From assembly GCF_025822245.1 (NCBI RefSeq), contig NZ_JACKTL010000053.1, positions 157,003 through 221,002 of the forward strand: DNA of 64,000 nucleotides, in the 5' to 3' direction. Below are positions 46,616 through 55,672 of this stretch, piece by piece. Each line of letters opens with the position of its first letter. The stretch's first letter is position 1. The position numbers and the translations under genes were made by a program. The notes beneath the pieces were generated by a model, which was given only the letters and a program-made list of their open reading frames with translations, did no database searches and was not told the origin of the DNA. The stretch comes from Mycolicibacterium hodleri. Lineage in GTDB: Bacteria; Actinomycetota; Actinomycetes; Mycobacteriales; Mycobacteriaceae.

Positions 46616-47239
46616 ATGCCGAAGAAGACCCCGCCCGGTCCTCGCGACGAGAGGGGCGTGCTGTCGGGGCGCATCCTGGCCGCCGCCCGCGAGGAATTCG
46701 CCACCCACGGGTGGGCGGGCACCACCCTGCGGGCCGTTGCCAGGTCCGCCGACGTCGACCCCGCCCTGATCTATCACTACTTCGGCTCCAAGGAGGGGCT
46801 GCTCGACGCTGCGACGACGCCCCCGCAGCGATGGCTCGACGCCGTTGCCGCGACCTGGAACACGGCGCCCGACGACCTCGGGGCCGCGCTGCTGCGCTTG
46901 ATGTTGAGCGCGTGGGCCGACGACGAGATCGGGCCCGTGCTGCGCGCGGTGCTGCTGACCGCCGCGCACGAGCAGTCCACGAGGGAGAAGCTGCGCCGCA
47001 TCGTCGAGGGCAGCCTGATGGGCGTGTCCCGGCTCGGAGCCGACGACCGCGACCGCGCGGTGCGCAGCGGGTTGATCTCGTCGCAGATGATGGGTCTGGC
47101 GCTGATGCGCTACGTGTGGCGGGTGGAACCGATCGCCTCGATGACCGACGACGAGCTCGTCGGTGCGGTGGGCCCGAATCTGCAGCACTACGTCGAGGGG
47201 GAGCTCGCGGCCGAACCGACGTCGCAGCACGTAGACTGA
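46616..47239 (+). CDS. TetR/AcrR family transcriptional regulator
   Basis: 207 residues. HTH: TTLRAVARSADVDPALIYHY, then FGSKEGLLDAAT (residues about 38-70). The C-terminal domain fits the TetR_C_17-like group (VLRAVLLTAAHEQSTREKLR). It is divergent from the CocE-type hydrolase and shares the palindromic gap. yebC follows 60 bp downstream with its own ribosome site. It is absent as a pair in M. tuberculosis at this place, so it is an insertion in the conserved block. Confidence 0.9.
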   Translation: MPKKTPPGPRDERGVLSGRILAAAREEFATHGWAGTTLRAVARSADVDPALIYHYFGSKEGLLDAATTPPQRWLDAVAATWNTAPDDLGAALLRLMLSAWADDEIGPVLRAVLLTAAHEQSTREKLRRIVEGSLMGVSRLGADDRDRAVRSGLISSQMMGLALMRYVWRVEPIASMTDDELVGAVGPNLQHYVEGELAAEPTSQHVD

Positions 47240-47299
47240 TCGATCGGACTTCGCCATAGAGCACCAACTTCGCAGTAGAGAAGAAGAGGTAGTACCTGC

Positions 47300-48055
47300 A
47301 TGAGCGGCCATTCCAAGTGGGCCACCACCAAGCACCAGAAGGCTGTCAAGGATGCCCGCCGCGGCAAGGAGTTTGCGCGGCTGATCAAGAACATCGAGGT
47401 GGCGGCCCGGACCGGCGGTGGTGACCCGGCGGGCAACCCGACGTTGTTCGACGCCATCCAGAAGGCGAAGAAGACCTCGGTCCCCAACGACAACATCGAA
47501 CGGGCCCGCAAGCGCGGCGGCGGCGAAGAGGCGGGCGGCGCCGACTGGCAGCCCATCACCTACGAGGGCTACGGGCCCAACGGTGTCGCGGTACTCATCG
47601 AATGTCTCACCGACAACAAGAACCGCGCGGCCAGCGAGGTGCGCATCGCGATGACCCGCAACGGCGGCAACATGGCCGACCCGGGTTCGGTGTCCTACCT
47701 GTTCACCCGCAAGGGCGTGGTGACGCTCGAGAAGAACGGCCTGACCGAGGACGACGTGTTGACGGCGGTCCTCGAGGCGGGCGCGGAGGACGTCGTCGAC
47801 CACGGCGACACCTTCGAGATCGTGTCCGAGCCCACCGACCTGGTGGCCGTCCGCACGGCCCTGCAGGACGCCGGCATCGAATACGACTCGGCCGACGCCA
47901 GCTTTCAGCCCTCGGTCTCGGTGCCGGTCGACGTCGAGGGTGCCCGCAAGGTCCTCAAGCTCGTCGACGCCCTCGAGGACAGCGACGACGTGCAGGACGT
48001 CTGGACCAACGTCGACATCTCCGACGAGGTCGCCGCCCAGCTCGACGAGGACTGA
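47300..48055 (+). CDS. yebC: YebC/PmpR family protein
   Basis: 251 residues. The start [19 protein letters not shown] and the typical [15 protein letters not shown] and [13 protein letters not shown] runs are diagnostic. The family acts as a DNA-binding regulator or, in other bacteria, as a translation factor relieving polyproline stalling. Ribosome site AGAAGAGG is 8 bases upstream of the ATG. The C-terminal domain ends [19 protein letters not shown]. Ortholog of Rv2603c. Confidence 0.95.
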   Translation: MSGHSKWATTKHQKAVKDARRGKEFARLIKNIEVAARTGGGDPAGNPTLFDAIQKAKKTSVPNDNIERARKRGGGEEAGGADWQPITYEGYGPNGVAVLIECLTDNKNRAASEVRIAMTRNGGNMADPGSVSYLFTRKGVVTLEKNGLTEDDVLTAVLEAGAEDVVDHGDTFEIVSEPTDLVAVRTALQDAGIEYDSADASFQPSVSVPVDVEGARKVLKLVDALEDSDDVQDVWTNVDISDEVAAQLDED

Positions 48056-48058
48056 GCG

Positions 48059-48715
48059 CTAGGGCGTCAGCACCGCGACGGCTTCGGAGATCGACGCGTC
48101 GCCGGAGACGAGTTCGAACGTCACCCCGCCCGTCGCGGGGGCGTCGAGCAGCGCCACCAGCATCGCCGCCACGTCGGCGCGGGGAACGGTTCCGCGGCCG
48201 GTCGACTCCGCGATGCGCACCCGGCCCGTGGCGGGCTCGTCGGTCAGGCCGCCTGGCCGCACGATGGTGGTGTTGAGCGCCGGGCGTCCGCGGACCGCCT
48301 CGTCGGCGGCCGCCTTGGCCGCGAGATAGGCGGTGAAGACCGGATCGTCGCCGGTAGCAGGCTCGTCGGCCCCCATTGCGGAGACCATCACATAGCGGCC
48401 GACCCCGGCCGCCTCGGCGGCGTCGGCCAGCAGGATGGCGGCGTCGCGGTCGACCGTGGTCTTCCTGTCCACCCCGCTGCCCGGGCCGGCACCCGCGGCG
48501 AAGACCACTGCGTCCGCACCTCGGAGATGCTTGGCGGCCTCGTCCACGGTCGCGTTCTCCAGGTCGACGACGACGGCCTCCGCGCCCACGGCCTCCAGGT
48601 CGGCGGCCTGGTCGGGGTTGCGGATGAGACCCACCGCGGAGTCGCCGCGCTCGGCGAGCAGCTTCTCGAGGATCAGGGCGATCTTTCCGTGTCCGCCTGC
48701 GATGACGACGCGCAT
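48059..48715 (-). CDS. NAD(P)-binding atypical SDR
   Basis: 218 residues. Rossmann glycine motif GGHGKIA after MRVVIA, then FAAGAGPGSG and a candidate Y-x3-K in AYLAAKAAADEAV. It looks like an NmrA/SDR5-type oxidoreductase or sensor. Its 5' end overlaps the VOC gene stop by one base, so these are co-transcribed. It converges on yebC with a 3-bp gap. Function is unknown; it may act with the hydrolase and VOC enzyme. Confidence 0.88.
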   Translation of the reverse strand: MRVVIAGGHGKIALILEKLLAERGDSAVGLIRNPDQAADLEAVGAEAVVVDLENATVDEAAKHLRGADAVVFAAGAGPGSGVDRKTTVDRDAAILLADAAEAAGVGRYVMVSAMGADEPATGDDPVFTAYLAAKAAADEAVRGRPALNTTIVRPGGLTDEPATGRVRIAESTGRGTVPRADVAAMLVALLDAPATGGVTFELVSGDASISEAVAVLTP

Positions 48716-49158
48716 CAGTTGTTCTCCTCCGTTGCGAATACCTGGGAATCATCGGCAAATGCCTTGAACTCCAACGCGTTCCCCGCCGGGTCGAGCAGAA
48801 ACATCGTCCACTGTTCTCCGGGTAGGCCCGCGAAGCGCAGATAGGGCTCGATGACGAACTCGACGTGGTTGGCCCGCAGCCGCTCGGCGAGGCGGTGAAA
48901 CTCGGCCACCGACAGCAGCAGCCCGAAGTGGGGGACCGGGACGTCGTGGCCGTCGACCGGGTTGTGCGCGCGGGCCGGACCGCTGGGAGCCAGGTGGGTG
49001 ACCAGCTGATGGCCGTGCAGGTTCCAGTCGACCCAGGACTCCGCGCTGCGGCCCTGCTCGAGTCGAAGCACGGTGCCGTAGAACGTGCGGGCCGCGCCGA
49101 GGTCGTCGACGGGTACGGCCAGATGAAAGCGCGGGATGGGAGAGTCGAGAACCGTCAC
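48715..49158 (-). CDS. VOC family protein (glyoxalase/dioxygenase fold)
   Basis: 147 residues with two beta-alpha-beta3 units: FHLAVPVDDLGAARTFYG at the start and VPHFGLLLSVAEFHRLAERL in the second. Metal ligands are probably His14 in FHLAV, a His in the second unit and a Glu near LEFKAF. VOC enzymes are glyoxalases, dioxygenases or resistance proteins; no subgroup can be fixed. It lies between the SDR and the hydrolase, in one operon (gaps of -1 and 9 bp). Confidence 0.87.
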   Translation of the reverse strand: MTVLDSPIPRFHLAVPVDDLGAARTFYGTVLRLEQGRSAESWVDWNLHGHQLVTHLAPSGPARAHNPVDGHDVPVPHFGLLLSVAEFHRLAERLRANHVEFVIEPYLRFAGLPGEQWTMFLLDPAGNALEFKAFADDSQVFATEENN

Positions 49159-49167
49159 GTCTCCAAG

Positions 49168-50010
49168 CTATCCCGAGGCGAGGAATGCGCCGATCGCACG
49201 GGCGGTCTGCTCGGGCTGGTCGAGCATGATCAACACGTGCGCGTCGTCGACGTAGCGCAGGGTGGCGTTCGTCAGCTCGGTCAGCCGGTGGGCATGGCGA
49301 TCGGGCATCACCGGGTTGCGGCTCCACAGGACCAGCACGTCGCCGTCGAAGCGGGCCAGGCTCTCGGTGGCCCGCACCAGCTCGCTCGTCACGAACCGGG
49401 ACCTGGCGTACTTGATCAGATCGCGGCGCAGCGCGGTGTGCCGCAACGCATGGGCGAACCAGCGGTCCACGAGGGCCTGAGGGATCGGCTTCTTGGCCAT
49501 CATGCCGAACACCAGGTATCGCCGCCGTAGCCAGCCGACGGCCAACATCCGCATCGCGATCGACACCGTCAGGGGGGTGCGGGTCACCAGCCAGGTGACC
49601 TTGCCGGGCAGGCCGGGCGGGAAGTTCTCGAAGGCCTCCGACGGGCAGACGATCATCCGGCCGACCCGATCGTCGCGGCCCACGTCGGTGAGGAAGAGCG
49701 GTCCGCCCCAGTCGGTGACCACCAGGACGACGTCGGTCAGGTCGAGCGCGTCGAGGAAGTCGGCGACGAGGTCGACCATGCCGGGCATCGTGAGATCGGC
49801 GTCGGGTCGCATCGGTATGCGATGTCCGCCCATCGGCAGCAGGGGCAGCAGATAGCGATGGCCGGCGGGCAGTAGCGGGAGCACCACATCCCACTGGGCG
49901 TCGTTCATCAGGAGTCCGTGCAGCAGCACGACCGGTGGCCCGGCCGGATCGCCCTCCTCGCGGTACTCGACGGTGCCCGCGGTGACGTCAACCGACTTCA
50001 ACTGCCCCAC
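49168..50010 (-). CDS. Alpha/beta hydrolase with Asp nucleophile (haloalkane dehalogenase / epoxide hydrolase-like)
   Basis: 280 residues. The oxyanion part is VVLLHGLLMND. The nucleophile elbow reads VVTDWGGPLF, an aspartate rather than serine, as in haloalkane dehalogenases and epoxide hydrolases. The acid may lie near WSRNPVMPDR, and the His in DDAHVLIMLDQPEQ. It is the first gene of the operon with VOC and SDR. GTG 50010 is the start. It is divergent from a TetR gene with repeated TAGAA half-sites between them. Halogenated or epoxide substrate is inferred only from the motif. Confidence 0.87.
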   Translation of the reverse strand: MGQLKSVDVTAGTVEYREEGDPAGPPVVLLHGLLMNDAQWDVVLPLLPAGHRYLLPLLPMGGHRIPMRPDADLTMPGMVDLVADFLDALDLTDVVLVVTDWGGPLFLTDVGRDDRVGRMIVCPSEAFENFPPGLPGKVTWLVTRTPLTVSIAMRMLAVGWLRRRYLVFGMMAKKPIPQALVDRWFAHALRHTALRRDLIKYARSRFVTSELVRATESLARFDGDVLVLWSRNPVMPDRHAHRLTELTNATLRYVDDAHVLIMLDQPEQTARAIGAFLASG

Positions 50011-50017
50011 CCCTCGT

Positions 50018-50048
50018 TAGAACGGACATTCTAGAACACATGCTCTAG
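50018..50048. promoter_or_regulatory. Clustered TAGAA half-sites, candidate TetR operator
   Basis: TAGAA-N6-TTCTA (50018-50033) overlaps CTAGA-N8-TCTAG (50031-50048) in the 58-bp gap between the hydrolase and TetR genes. The repeated half-sites in both orientations suggest cooperative binding of two dimers. Confidence 0.5.
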
Positions 50049-50068
50049 TGTGTCTGGAGGAGGCGACG

Positions 50069-50689
50069 ATGGCAAGGACGACCAGGGAGACGATTCTGAC
50101 CGCGACGGCGGAGTTGATGCGCGTCAAGGGATTTGGCGCCGTCGCCATGAAGGACGTCGTCGCGGCGTCCGGCGCGCCGATCGGATCGCTGTATCACCAC
50201 TTTCCGGGCGGCAAGACGCAGATCGCGCGGGAGGCGCTCGTCGCCGCCGGCGCGGCGTACGGCCTGCTGATCCCGACGCTGATGGCGCCCCACGACGACC
50301 TCGGCGAGGGCGTCGAGGCGGTGTTCATGCAGGCGGCGACCGACATGGCCGAGACCGGCTTCGCCAACATGTGCCCGGTCGGCAGCGTGGCGGCCGAAGT
50401 GGCCGACACCGTCGAGGAACTCCGCGAGGCGACCGCGGCCGTCTTCACCGACTGGGTCGACGGCGGCACCGCCTACTTCGCCTCGCGGGGCCTGGGCACG
50501 ACGGCCGCTCGCGAGGTCACCGTCGCGATCGTGACGGCGTTGGAGGGTGCCTTCCTCGTCGCCAGGACCCTTCGCGACACCGAACCGCTGACGACGACCG
50601 GACGAGTCCTGGCTCGCGGCTACGTCGGGGTGCCGCTGGCCGCCGCGGCGGAGTCCGCCGTCCCACGGGTGACGACCTCTTCTGCGTGA
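50069..50689 (+). CDS. TetR/AcrR family transcriptional regulator
   Basis: 206 residues starting MARTTRETILTATAELM. HTH: AMKDVVAASGAPIGSLYHHF, then PGGKTQIAREAL. Such LfrR/YxaF-like regulators (TetR_C domain with CPVGSVAAEV) often answer to aromatic or halogenated compounds. ATG 50069 follows CTGGAGGAGG; an upstream in-frame start has no ribosome site. It is divergent from the Asp-nucleophile hydrolase operon and probably represses it. Confidence 0.9.
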   Translation: MARTTRETILTATAELMRVKGFGAVAMKDVVAASGAPIGSLYHHFPGGKTQIAREALVAAGAAYGLLIPTLMAPHDDLGEGVEAVFMQAATDMAETGFANMCPVGSVAAEVADTVEELREATAAVFTDWVDGGTAYFASRGLGTTAAREVTVAIVTALEGAFLVARTLRDTEPLTTTGRVLARGYVGVPLAAAAESAVPRVTTSSA

Positions 50690-50814
50690 ATTCGCGAATG
50701 CGTTGGTGTCGCGATGCCGAGGGCGTGCGCTGGACGGTTCGGCGCGCGTGCTGAGTTGACTCGGCGATTGCGGGCATGTCGTTGACCGTCGTCGCGCACG
50801 GAGCCGTTAAGGTA

Positions 50815-50830
50815 TCGAACAGCTGTTCGT
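50815..50830 (+). promoter_or_regulatory. SOS box (LexA operator) of ruvCAB
   Basis: TCGAAC-agct-GTTCGT matches the mycobacterial LexA consensus TCGAAC-N4-GTTCGA in 11 of 12 positions. It lies 35 bp before the ruvC start. A TTGACC box (50782-50787) with TAAGGT (50808-50813) just upstream may be the promoter, placing LexA over the transcription start. Confidence 0.85.
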
Positions 50831-50864
50831 ACCGTCGGCAGCGCTTCGTCGGCAAGGAGTCGCA

Positions 50865-51419
50865 GTGCGGGTGATGGGCGTCGACCCTGGGCTGACCCGA
50901 TGTGGGCTGTCGGTCATCGAGAGCGGGCGTGGCCGCCAGGTGATCGCCCTGGACGTCGACGTGGTCCGGACCCCGTCCGACCAGCCGCTGCACAAGCGGT
51001 TGCTGACCATCAGCGACACCGTCGAGCACTGGCTCGACACCCATCACCCCGACGTGCTCGCGATCGAGCGGGTGTTCGCCAACAACAACGCGAACACGGC
51101 GATGGGCACAGCGCAGGCGGGTGGCGTCATCGCCCTGGCCGCCGCTCGGCGCGACATCGACGTGCACTTCCACACTCCCAGCGAGGTCAAGGCGGCCGTC
51201 ACCGGCAACGGTCGCGCCGACAAGGCGCAGGTCACCGAGATGGTCACCAGAATCCTTGCGCTGCAAGCCAAGCCGACACCGGCCGACGCCGCCGACGCGC
51301 TGGCCCTTGCCATCTGTCATTGCTGGCGCGCGCCGATGATCGCGCGGATGGCCGAGGCCGAGGCGATGGCCGCCGAACAGCGCCGCAAGTACAAGGCCAA
51401 GCTGAAGGCGGCCACGTGA
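50865..51419 (+). CDS. ruvC: Holliday junction resolvase RuvC
   Basis: 184 residues, RNase H fold. Acidic residues: Asp7 in [11 protein letters not shown], Glu in LAIERVF, and Asp pair in [11 protein letters not shown]. It cleaves four-way junctions symmetrically. GTG 50865 follows AAGGAG. It is the first gene of ruvCAB, its stop overlapping ruvA (GTGA), under a LexA box. The basic C-terminus [12 protein letters not shown] may bind DNA. Confidence 0.97.
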   Translation: MRVMGVDPGLTRCGLSVIESGRGRQVIALDVDVVRTPSDQPLHKRLLTISDTVEHWLDTHHPDVLAIERVFANNNANTAMGTAQAGGVIALAAARRDIDVHFHTPSEVKAAVTGNGRADKAQVTEMVTRILALQAKPTPADAADALALAICHCWRAPMIARMAEAEAMAAEQRRKYKAKLKAAT

Positions 51420-52006
51420 TCGCCTCGGTGCGCGGCGAGGTCCTCGACATCGCCCTCGATCACGCCGTCATCGAAGCCGCCGGCGTCGGGTACAAGGTGA
51501 TGACCACGCCGACCACGTTGGCGACGCTGCGACGCGGCACCGAGGCCAGGCTCATCACCGCGATGATCGTGCGCGAGGACTCGATGACGCTGTACGGGTT
51601 CGCCGACGCCGAATCGCGCGACCTGTTCACCATCCTGCTCTCGGTCTCCGGGGTGGGTCCGAAGATCGCGCTGGCCACGCTGGCCGTCTACGACGCCCAG
51701 ACCCTTCGTCAGGCGCTGGCCGACGGCGACGTCACCGCTTTGACCCGGGTGCCCGGCATCGGCAAGCGGGGCGCCGAACGGATGGTGCTGGAGCTGCGGG
51801 ACAAGATCGGCTCGGTGGTCGGCGCCGGTGGGTCCACTGCCGTCGGTGGTCACGCCATCCGCGGGCTGGTCGTGGAAGCCCTTGTCGGACTTGGCTTCCC
51901 GATCAAGCAAGCCGAGGAGGCCACCGACAAGGTGCTCGCCGCGGACTCCGACGCCACGACGTCGAGCGCGTTGCGCGCCGCGTTGTCGATGCTGGGGAAG
52001 AATTAG
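51416..52006 (+). CDS. ruvA: Holliday junction DNA helicase subunit RuvA
   Basis: 196 residues. OB-fold domain ([20 protein letters not shown]), helix-hairpin-helix region ([20 protein letters not shown] and [20 protein letters not shown]), then C-terminal domain that contacts RuvB. It forms the tetramer gripping the junction. GTG 51416 overlaps ruvC. ruvB starts 3 bp later. Confidence 0.97.
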   Translation: MIASVRGEVLDIALDHAVIEAAGVGYKVMTTPTTLATLRRGTEARLITAMIVREDSMTLYGFADAESRDLFTILLSVSGVGPKIALATLAVYDAQTLRQALADGDVTALTRVPGIGKRGAERMVLELRDKIGSVVGAGGSTAVGGHAIRGLVVEALVGLGFPIKQAEEATDKVLAADSDATTSSALRAALSMLGKN

Positions 52007-52009
52007 CCC

Positions 52010-53077
52010 GTGGGCCGCTTCGACGAGGACGAGCACGAAGACACCACCGACCGCGAGGTGTCCGCCGCGCTGACGGTCGGGGAGGGCGACGTCGACGCCA
52101 GCCTTCGACCCCGCTCACTGAAGGAGTTCATCGGCCAGCCACGCGTGCGTGAACAGCTGCAGCTGGTGCTCGAGGGTGCCAAGAACCGCGGCGGCACGCC
52201 GGACCACATCCTGCTGTCCGGGCCGCCGGGTCTTGGCAAGACGTCACTGGCCATGATCATCGCGGCCGAACTCGGCACGTCGCTGCGGTTGACCTCCGGT
52301 CCGGCGCTGGAGCGCGCCGGAGACTTGGCCGCGATGTTGTCGAACCTCGTCGAGCACGACGTCCTCTTCATCGACGAAATCCACCGCATCGCCCGACCGG
52401 CCGAGGAGATGCTGTACCTCGCCATGGAGGACTTCCGCGTCGACGTCGTCGTCGGCAAGGGGCCGGGCGCCACATCCATTCCCCTCGAGGTCGCGCCATT
52501 CACGCTGGTCGGGGCGACCACCCGATCCGGCGCCCTGACGGGTCCACTGCGCGACCGGTTCGGGTTCACCGCCCACATGGACTTCTACGAACCCGCCGAA
52601 CTCGAGCGGGTGCTGACGCGGTCGGCGGGCATTCTCGGCATCGAGGTCGGGGCGGACGCCGCCGCGGAGATCGCCCGGCGCTCGCGGGGTACGCCACGCA
52701 TCGCCAACCGCCTGTTGCGCCGTGTTCGCGACTACGCCGAGGTCCGCGCCGACGGCGTCATCACCCGGGACGTCGCGAAGGCGGCACTGGCCGTCTACGA
52801 CGTCGACGAGCTCGGCTTGGACCGGCTCGACCGCGCCGTGCTCAGCGCGCTCACCCGGAGCTTCGGAGGTGGCCCGGTGGGCGTGTCCACGCTCGCCGTC
52901 GCCGTCGGGGAAGAGGCGACGACCGTCGAAGAGGTGTGTGAACCGTTTCTGGTGCGCGCGGGCATGATCGCCCGCACCCCGCGTGGCAGGGTCGCGACCA
53001 GCCAGGCTTGGATGCATCTGGGCATGACGCCGCCGAGTGGCGTCATGGGCCTCGGGCAGCAAGCCCTCTACGACTGA
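52010..53077 (+). CDS. ruvB: Holliday junction branch-migration ATPase RuvB
   Basis: 355 residues, AAA+ motor. Walker [11 protein letters not shown], Walker [10 protein letters not shown], sensor 1 [19 protein letters not shown] with arginine finger, and C-terminal winged helix ([15 protein letters not shown]). Start GTG 52010. It is the last gene of the SOS operon; a small DUF1304 gene follows 25 bp later and may be transcribed with it. Confidence 0.98.
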   Translation: MGRFDEDEHEDTTDREVSAALTVGEGDVDASLRPRSLKEFIGQPRVREQLQLVLEGAKNRGGTPDHILLSGPPGLGKTSLAMIIAAELGTSLRLTSGPALERAGDLAAMLSNLVEHDVLFIDEIHRIARPAEEMLYLAMEDFRVDVVVGKGPGATSIPLEVAPFTLVGATTRSGALTGPLRDRFGFTAHMDFYEPAELERVLTRSAGILGIEVGADAAAEIARRSRGTPRIANRLLRRVRDYAEVRADGVITRDVAKAALAVYDVDELGLDRLDRAVLSALTRSFGGGPVGVSTLAVAVGEEATTVEEVCEPFLVRAGMIARTPRGRVATSQAWMHLGMTPPSGVMGLGQQALYD

Positions 53078-53102
53078 CGACCGAACGGGATACCGAACGA
53101 CC

Positions 53103-53489
53103 ATGACCACTGCTGGTGTCATCTTCGCGGCGCTGGCCGCCGTACTGCACGTCTACATCTGGATTCTGGAGTCGTTCCGGTGGACGGCCCCGCGGACGCG
53201 CGCGACGTTCGGCACGTCGGCCGAGGAAGCGGAGACCACCAAGCTGATGGCCTTCAACCAGGGCTTCTACAACCTCTTCTTGGCAGTGGTGACCGTGGTC
53301 GGGGTGGCGTTCACGATCTCCGGGGGGACCCGCGTCGGCGCCGCGCTGCTCTTCGCCGGTGTCGGATCGATGCTGGCCGCGGCCGCCGTGCTCCTGGCCT
53401 CCGCTCCGGACAAGGCGCGCTCCGCGGTCGTCCAGGGAGCGTTCCCGTTGCTCGCCGTCGTGCTGCTCGCCATCGGCTTCTCGACGTAG
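53103..53489 (+). CDS. DUF1304 family membrane protein
   Basis: 128 residues, four membrane helices (about 3-22, 50-70, 73-95, 105-125). Family phrases LHVYIWILESFRW and MAFNQGFYNLFLAVV are clear. The function is unknown. It lies 25 bp after ruvB and may belong to that transcript. Its last 223 bases are antisense to the 3' end of the GGDEF gene, which is an unusually long overlap of coding frames. Confidence 0.87.
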   Translation: MTTAGVIFAALAAVLHVYIWILESFRWTAPRTRATFGTSAEEAETTKLMAFNQGFYNLFLAVVTVVGVAFTISGGTRVGAALLFAGVGSMLAAAAVLLASAPDKARSAVVQGAFPLLAVVLLAIGFST

Positions 53490-54613
53490 GTCTCCTGCGG
53501 ATGGCCGACCACGTGGACGCGGTTGCCGCCGGAACGCTTGGCCCTGTACATCGCCCGATCCGCCGATTCGACCAGGCAGTCGACGTGGGTGATCAGGTCG
53601 CGAGGTGGTACCCGGTACAGCGATGCGCTGGCCACGCCAATGCTGGCGGTGACCCGCATGGGCGCCGACGCGATCTCGCGGCGGATCCGCTCGGCGAGAC
53701 CGATGGCGTCCTTGCGATTGCCCGACACCGCGACGACGAACTCCTCACCGCCGATGCGCGCGGCGATGGAGTCGCCACGGCGGATGTGTTGGAGGATGCC
53801 GCCCACCACCACCAGGGTCTGATCGCCCGCCGCATGCCCCGCCGTGTCGTTGATGCGCTTGAAGTCGTCGAGGTCGACCATCACGACGGACAGATGGGCC
53901 GCGCCGTCGCGACTCGACTCGGCGGCCAGAATGCGGACCGACCGCCGGAAGGCCCGCCGGTTGGGCAGGTCGGTCAAGGGGTCGATGTCGGAGTTGAGTG
54001 CGTCGATGCCAAGGGTGTGCACCAACACCTGCACGCAGAACGGCACGGCCAGCACGCTGACCCCGAGGATCATCAGATTGCTCGCCGCCAGCGGCGTGTC
54101 GCCGGCGATCGCGATCTGCGCGGCGCACGCGAGCGCGGTGCCGACGGCGGTTGCGAGGGTGAGTGCCAGATACCGGGCGGTGTGGAAGAAGGCGACGTAG
54201 CCGGCCAGTGCCGCGAAGGCGGTCGCGCCCTGGATGCCGGTGCCCGGCTGGAAGGCGAGCAGGCACGTGGCCGCCAGGCAGGCGTTGGCGACGACGACGA
54301 AGACGGCGGACTGGTTCCGGTTGGGCCACCTCGTCGCCCACAGCACGGCCATCACCGCGCAACCCGCCGCGACCGCGAGTGACGCCATCCGGGCGGCCGG
54401 AAGCTGCGGTCCGGCCGGGGTGAACAGCATGAGCACCGGCACCACGCCGAGGGCGAGCACGATGGCGGCCATCATGTATCGGGTGAACCGTAGGAGGTTG
54501 CGGACGGCCAGGTACGCCGACAGCCACTGGTAGTGATCGGGCTGCCGCCACCAGCGGCCCATCCAGTCCACTTTGCGTGTTCGCCCTTGCCAGTCGTGTG
54601 CCTCAGCCGTCAC
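53267..54613 (-). CDS. Membrane diguanylate cyclase (GGDEF)
   Basis: 448 residues. Six or seven membrane helices (about 45-200), then a GGDEF domain (about 210-373) with DPLTDLPNRRAF, VDLDDFKRIND and active-site GGEEF (288-292); an RRGD lies just before it, close to an inhibitory site position. No EAL domain is present, so it should make c-di-GMP. The last 75 residues, rich in Ala/Thr/Ser (PTKSS-like low complexity), are encoded antisense to the DUF1304 gene and are not part of the catalytic fold, so the end may be a read-through extension. Confidence 0.9.
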   Translation of the reverse strand: MTAEAHDWQGRTRKVDWMGRWWRQPDHYQWLSAYLAVRNLLRFTRYMMAAIVLALGVVPVLMLFTPAGPQLPAARMASLAVAAGCAVMAVLWATRWPNRNQSAVFVVVANACLAATCLLAFQPGTGIQGATAFAALAGYVAFFHTARYLALTLATAVGTALACAAQIAIAGDTPLAASNLMILGVSVLAVPFCVQVLVHTLGIDALNSDIDPLTDLPNRRAFRRSVRILAAESSRDGAAHLSVVMVDLDDFKRINDTAGHAAGDQTLVVVGGILQHIRRGDSIAARIGGEEFVVAVSGNRKDAIGLAERIRREIASAPMRVTASIGVASASLYRVPPRDLITHVDCLVESADRAMYRAKRSGGNRVHVVGHPQETYVEKPMASSTTASNGNAPWTTAERALSGAEARSTAAAASIDPTPAKSSAAPTRVPPEIVNATPTTVTTAKKRL

Positions 54614-54919
54614 GGCGTGATCTCAGCTCAAGTGACGAACTCCCCAGCCGGATCGTACAAGAACCATCGACAGTTTGCCGGAGGTCGGTGAGATCCCGCC
54701 GACGGATCGCCGTCCGCGGGCATCCGGATCGAGTGCCGGGTGGTGGCACCGTCTGCGGTCCGCGGCCCATCGATCGTGGTGGGCAACGGTTGCGGCGTTG
54801 CCGACCCGTTGCTGGCGACCTCCGTCCGACGCTCGGCAAGGCGCGCAGAGCGGGCGGATGCGCCGGTGTCACGGCGAGAGCTAACTTCGCTGGGGTCGCC
54901 AAGAACAAGGTCCGCAGGG
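54614..54919. other. Intergenic region upstream of the membrane protein gene
   Basis: About 300 bp between the divergent GGDEF gene and the membrane protein. Open frames here are short or lack ribosome sites. I see no tRNA-like fold or repeat. The promoter of the GGDEF gene should lie at its left end, but no clear boxes were found. Confidence 0.3.
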
Positions 54920-54945
54920 GGTTGGTTCGCGAACGAATTGGGTAC
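54920..54945 (+). promoter_or_regulatory. SigF-like promoter of the membrane protein gene
   Basis: GGTTG (54920-54924), 15-bp spacer, GGGTAC (54940-54945) resembles the mycobacterial SigF consensus GGTTT-N15-17-GGGTA. The expected start of transcription is about 20 bp before the ATG, leaving room for the GAGGAGG ribosome site. SigF would link the gene to stationary phase or stress. Confidence 0.45.
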
Positions 54946-54969
54946 TCCGGCGCCAACGAGGAGGCCGAC

Positions 54970-55662
54970 ATGTCACGGGTCGTTGCGGGTGAAGAAGTGC
55001 AAGAAGTGCGGGGCGGCAGAATGCGCATTCCGCGCAGCCGTGGTGCGGCCAGTGGGCTGTTGGTGGTCGTCTTGGGTCTGTGGGGCGCGTTGGTGCCGTT
55101 CGTCGGGCCGGCGTTCGACTTCGCCTACAACCCGGACGTGGGTTCGGCCTGGAGCGCCGCTCGAGGCTGGCTGGAGGTGCTGCCGGGTGCGGTCGCGGTC
55201 GTCGGTGGCTTCCTGCTGCTCACGTCCCGCAACCGGGCGACGGCGATGCTCGGCGGGTGGCTCAGTGTCGTCGCGGGTGCATGGTTCGTGATCGGGCGGG
55301 TGATGGCCACCACGCTGACCATCGGCGAGATCGGCGGCCCGGTCGCGGAGACCGACACCAAGGCGGCGTGGTTGGAACTGACGTACTTCTACGGGCTCGG
55401 CGCGCTGATCGTCTTCCTCGGCGCGATGGGCCTCGGGCGGCTGTCGGTACGCAGCGTGCGGGACGTCGGGTACGCCCAGCGGATGGCGACCGCCGACCGC
55501 GTCGAGCACGTCGACGCCCGCGAGCACCCGACCACGGTCCTGCCCGCGAGCCGGCCGACGCCCGCGGGAGAGACGTACCCGGAGGGCACGAACCTCCCTC
55601 GGCGCGGCTGGCGGGACCGCCTCACGGGCCGCGGCCCGAAGGACACCCTGGTCGATCGGTAG
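54970..55662 (+). CDS. Four-helix membrane protein of unknown function
   Basis: 230 residues. Four membrane helices (about 25-50, 68-85, 92-115, 135-155) are followed by a hydrophilic tail of about 70 residues containing ATVLPASRPTPAGE-like Pro/Thr-rich sequence and a basic end. I recognise no domain. It has a strong ribosome site and a SigF-like promoter, so it may be a stress-induced membrane protein. It converges on the aldehyde dehydrogenase with a 10-bp gap. Confidence 0.8.
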   Translation: MSRVVAGEEVQEVRGGRMRIPRSRGAASGLLVVVLGLWGALVPFVGPAFDFAYNPDVGSAWSAARGWLEVLPGAVAVVGGFLLLTSRNRATAMLGGWLSVVAGAWFVIGRVMATTLTIGEIGGPVAETDTKAAWLELTYFYGLGALIVFLGAMGLGRLSVRSVRDVGYAQRMATADRVEHVDAREHPTTVLPASRPTPAGETYPEGTNLPRRGWRDRLTGRGPKDTLVDR

Positions 55663-55672
55663 CGACGCGCAG

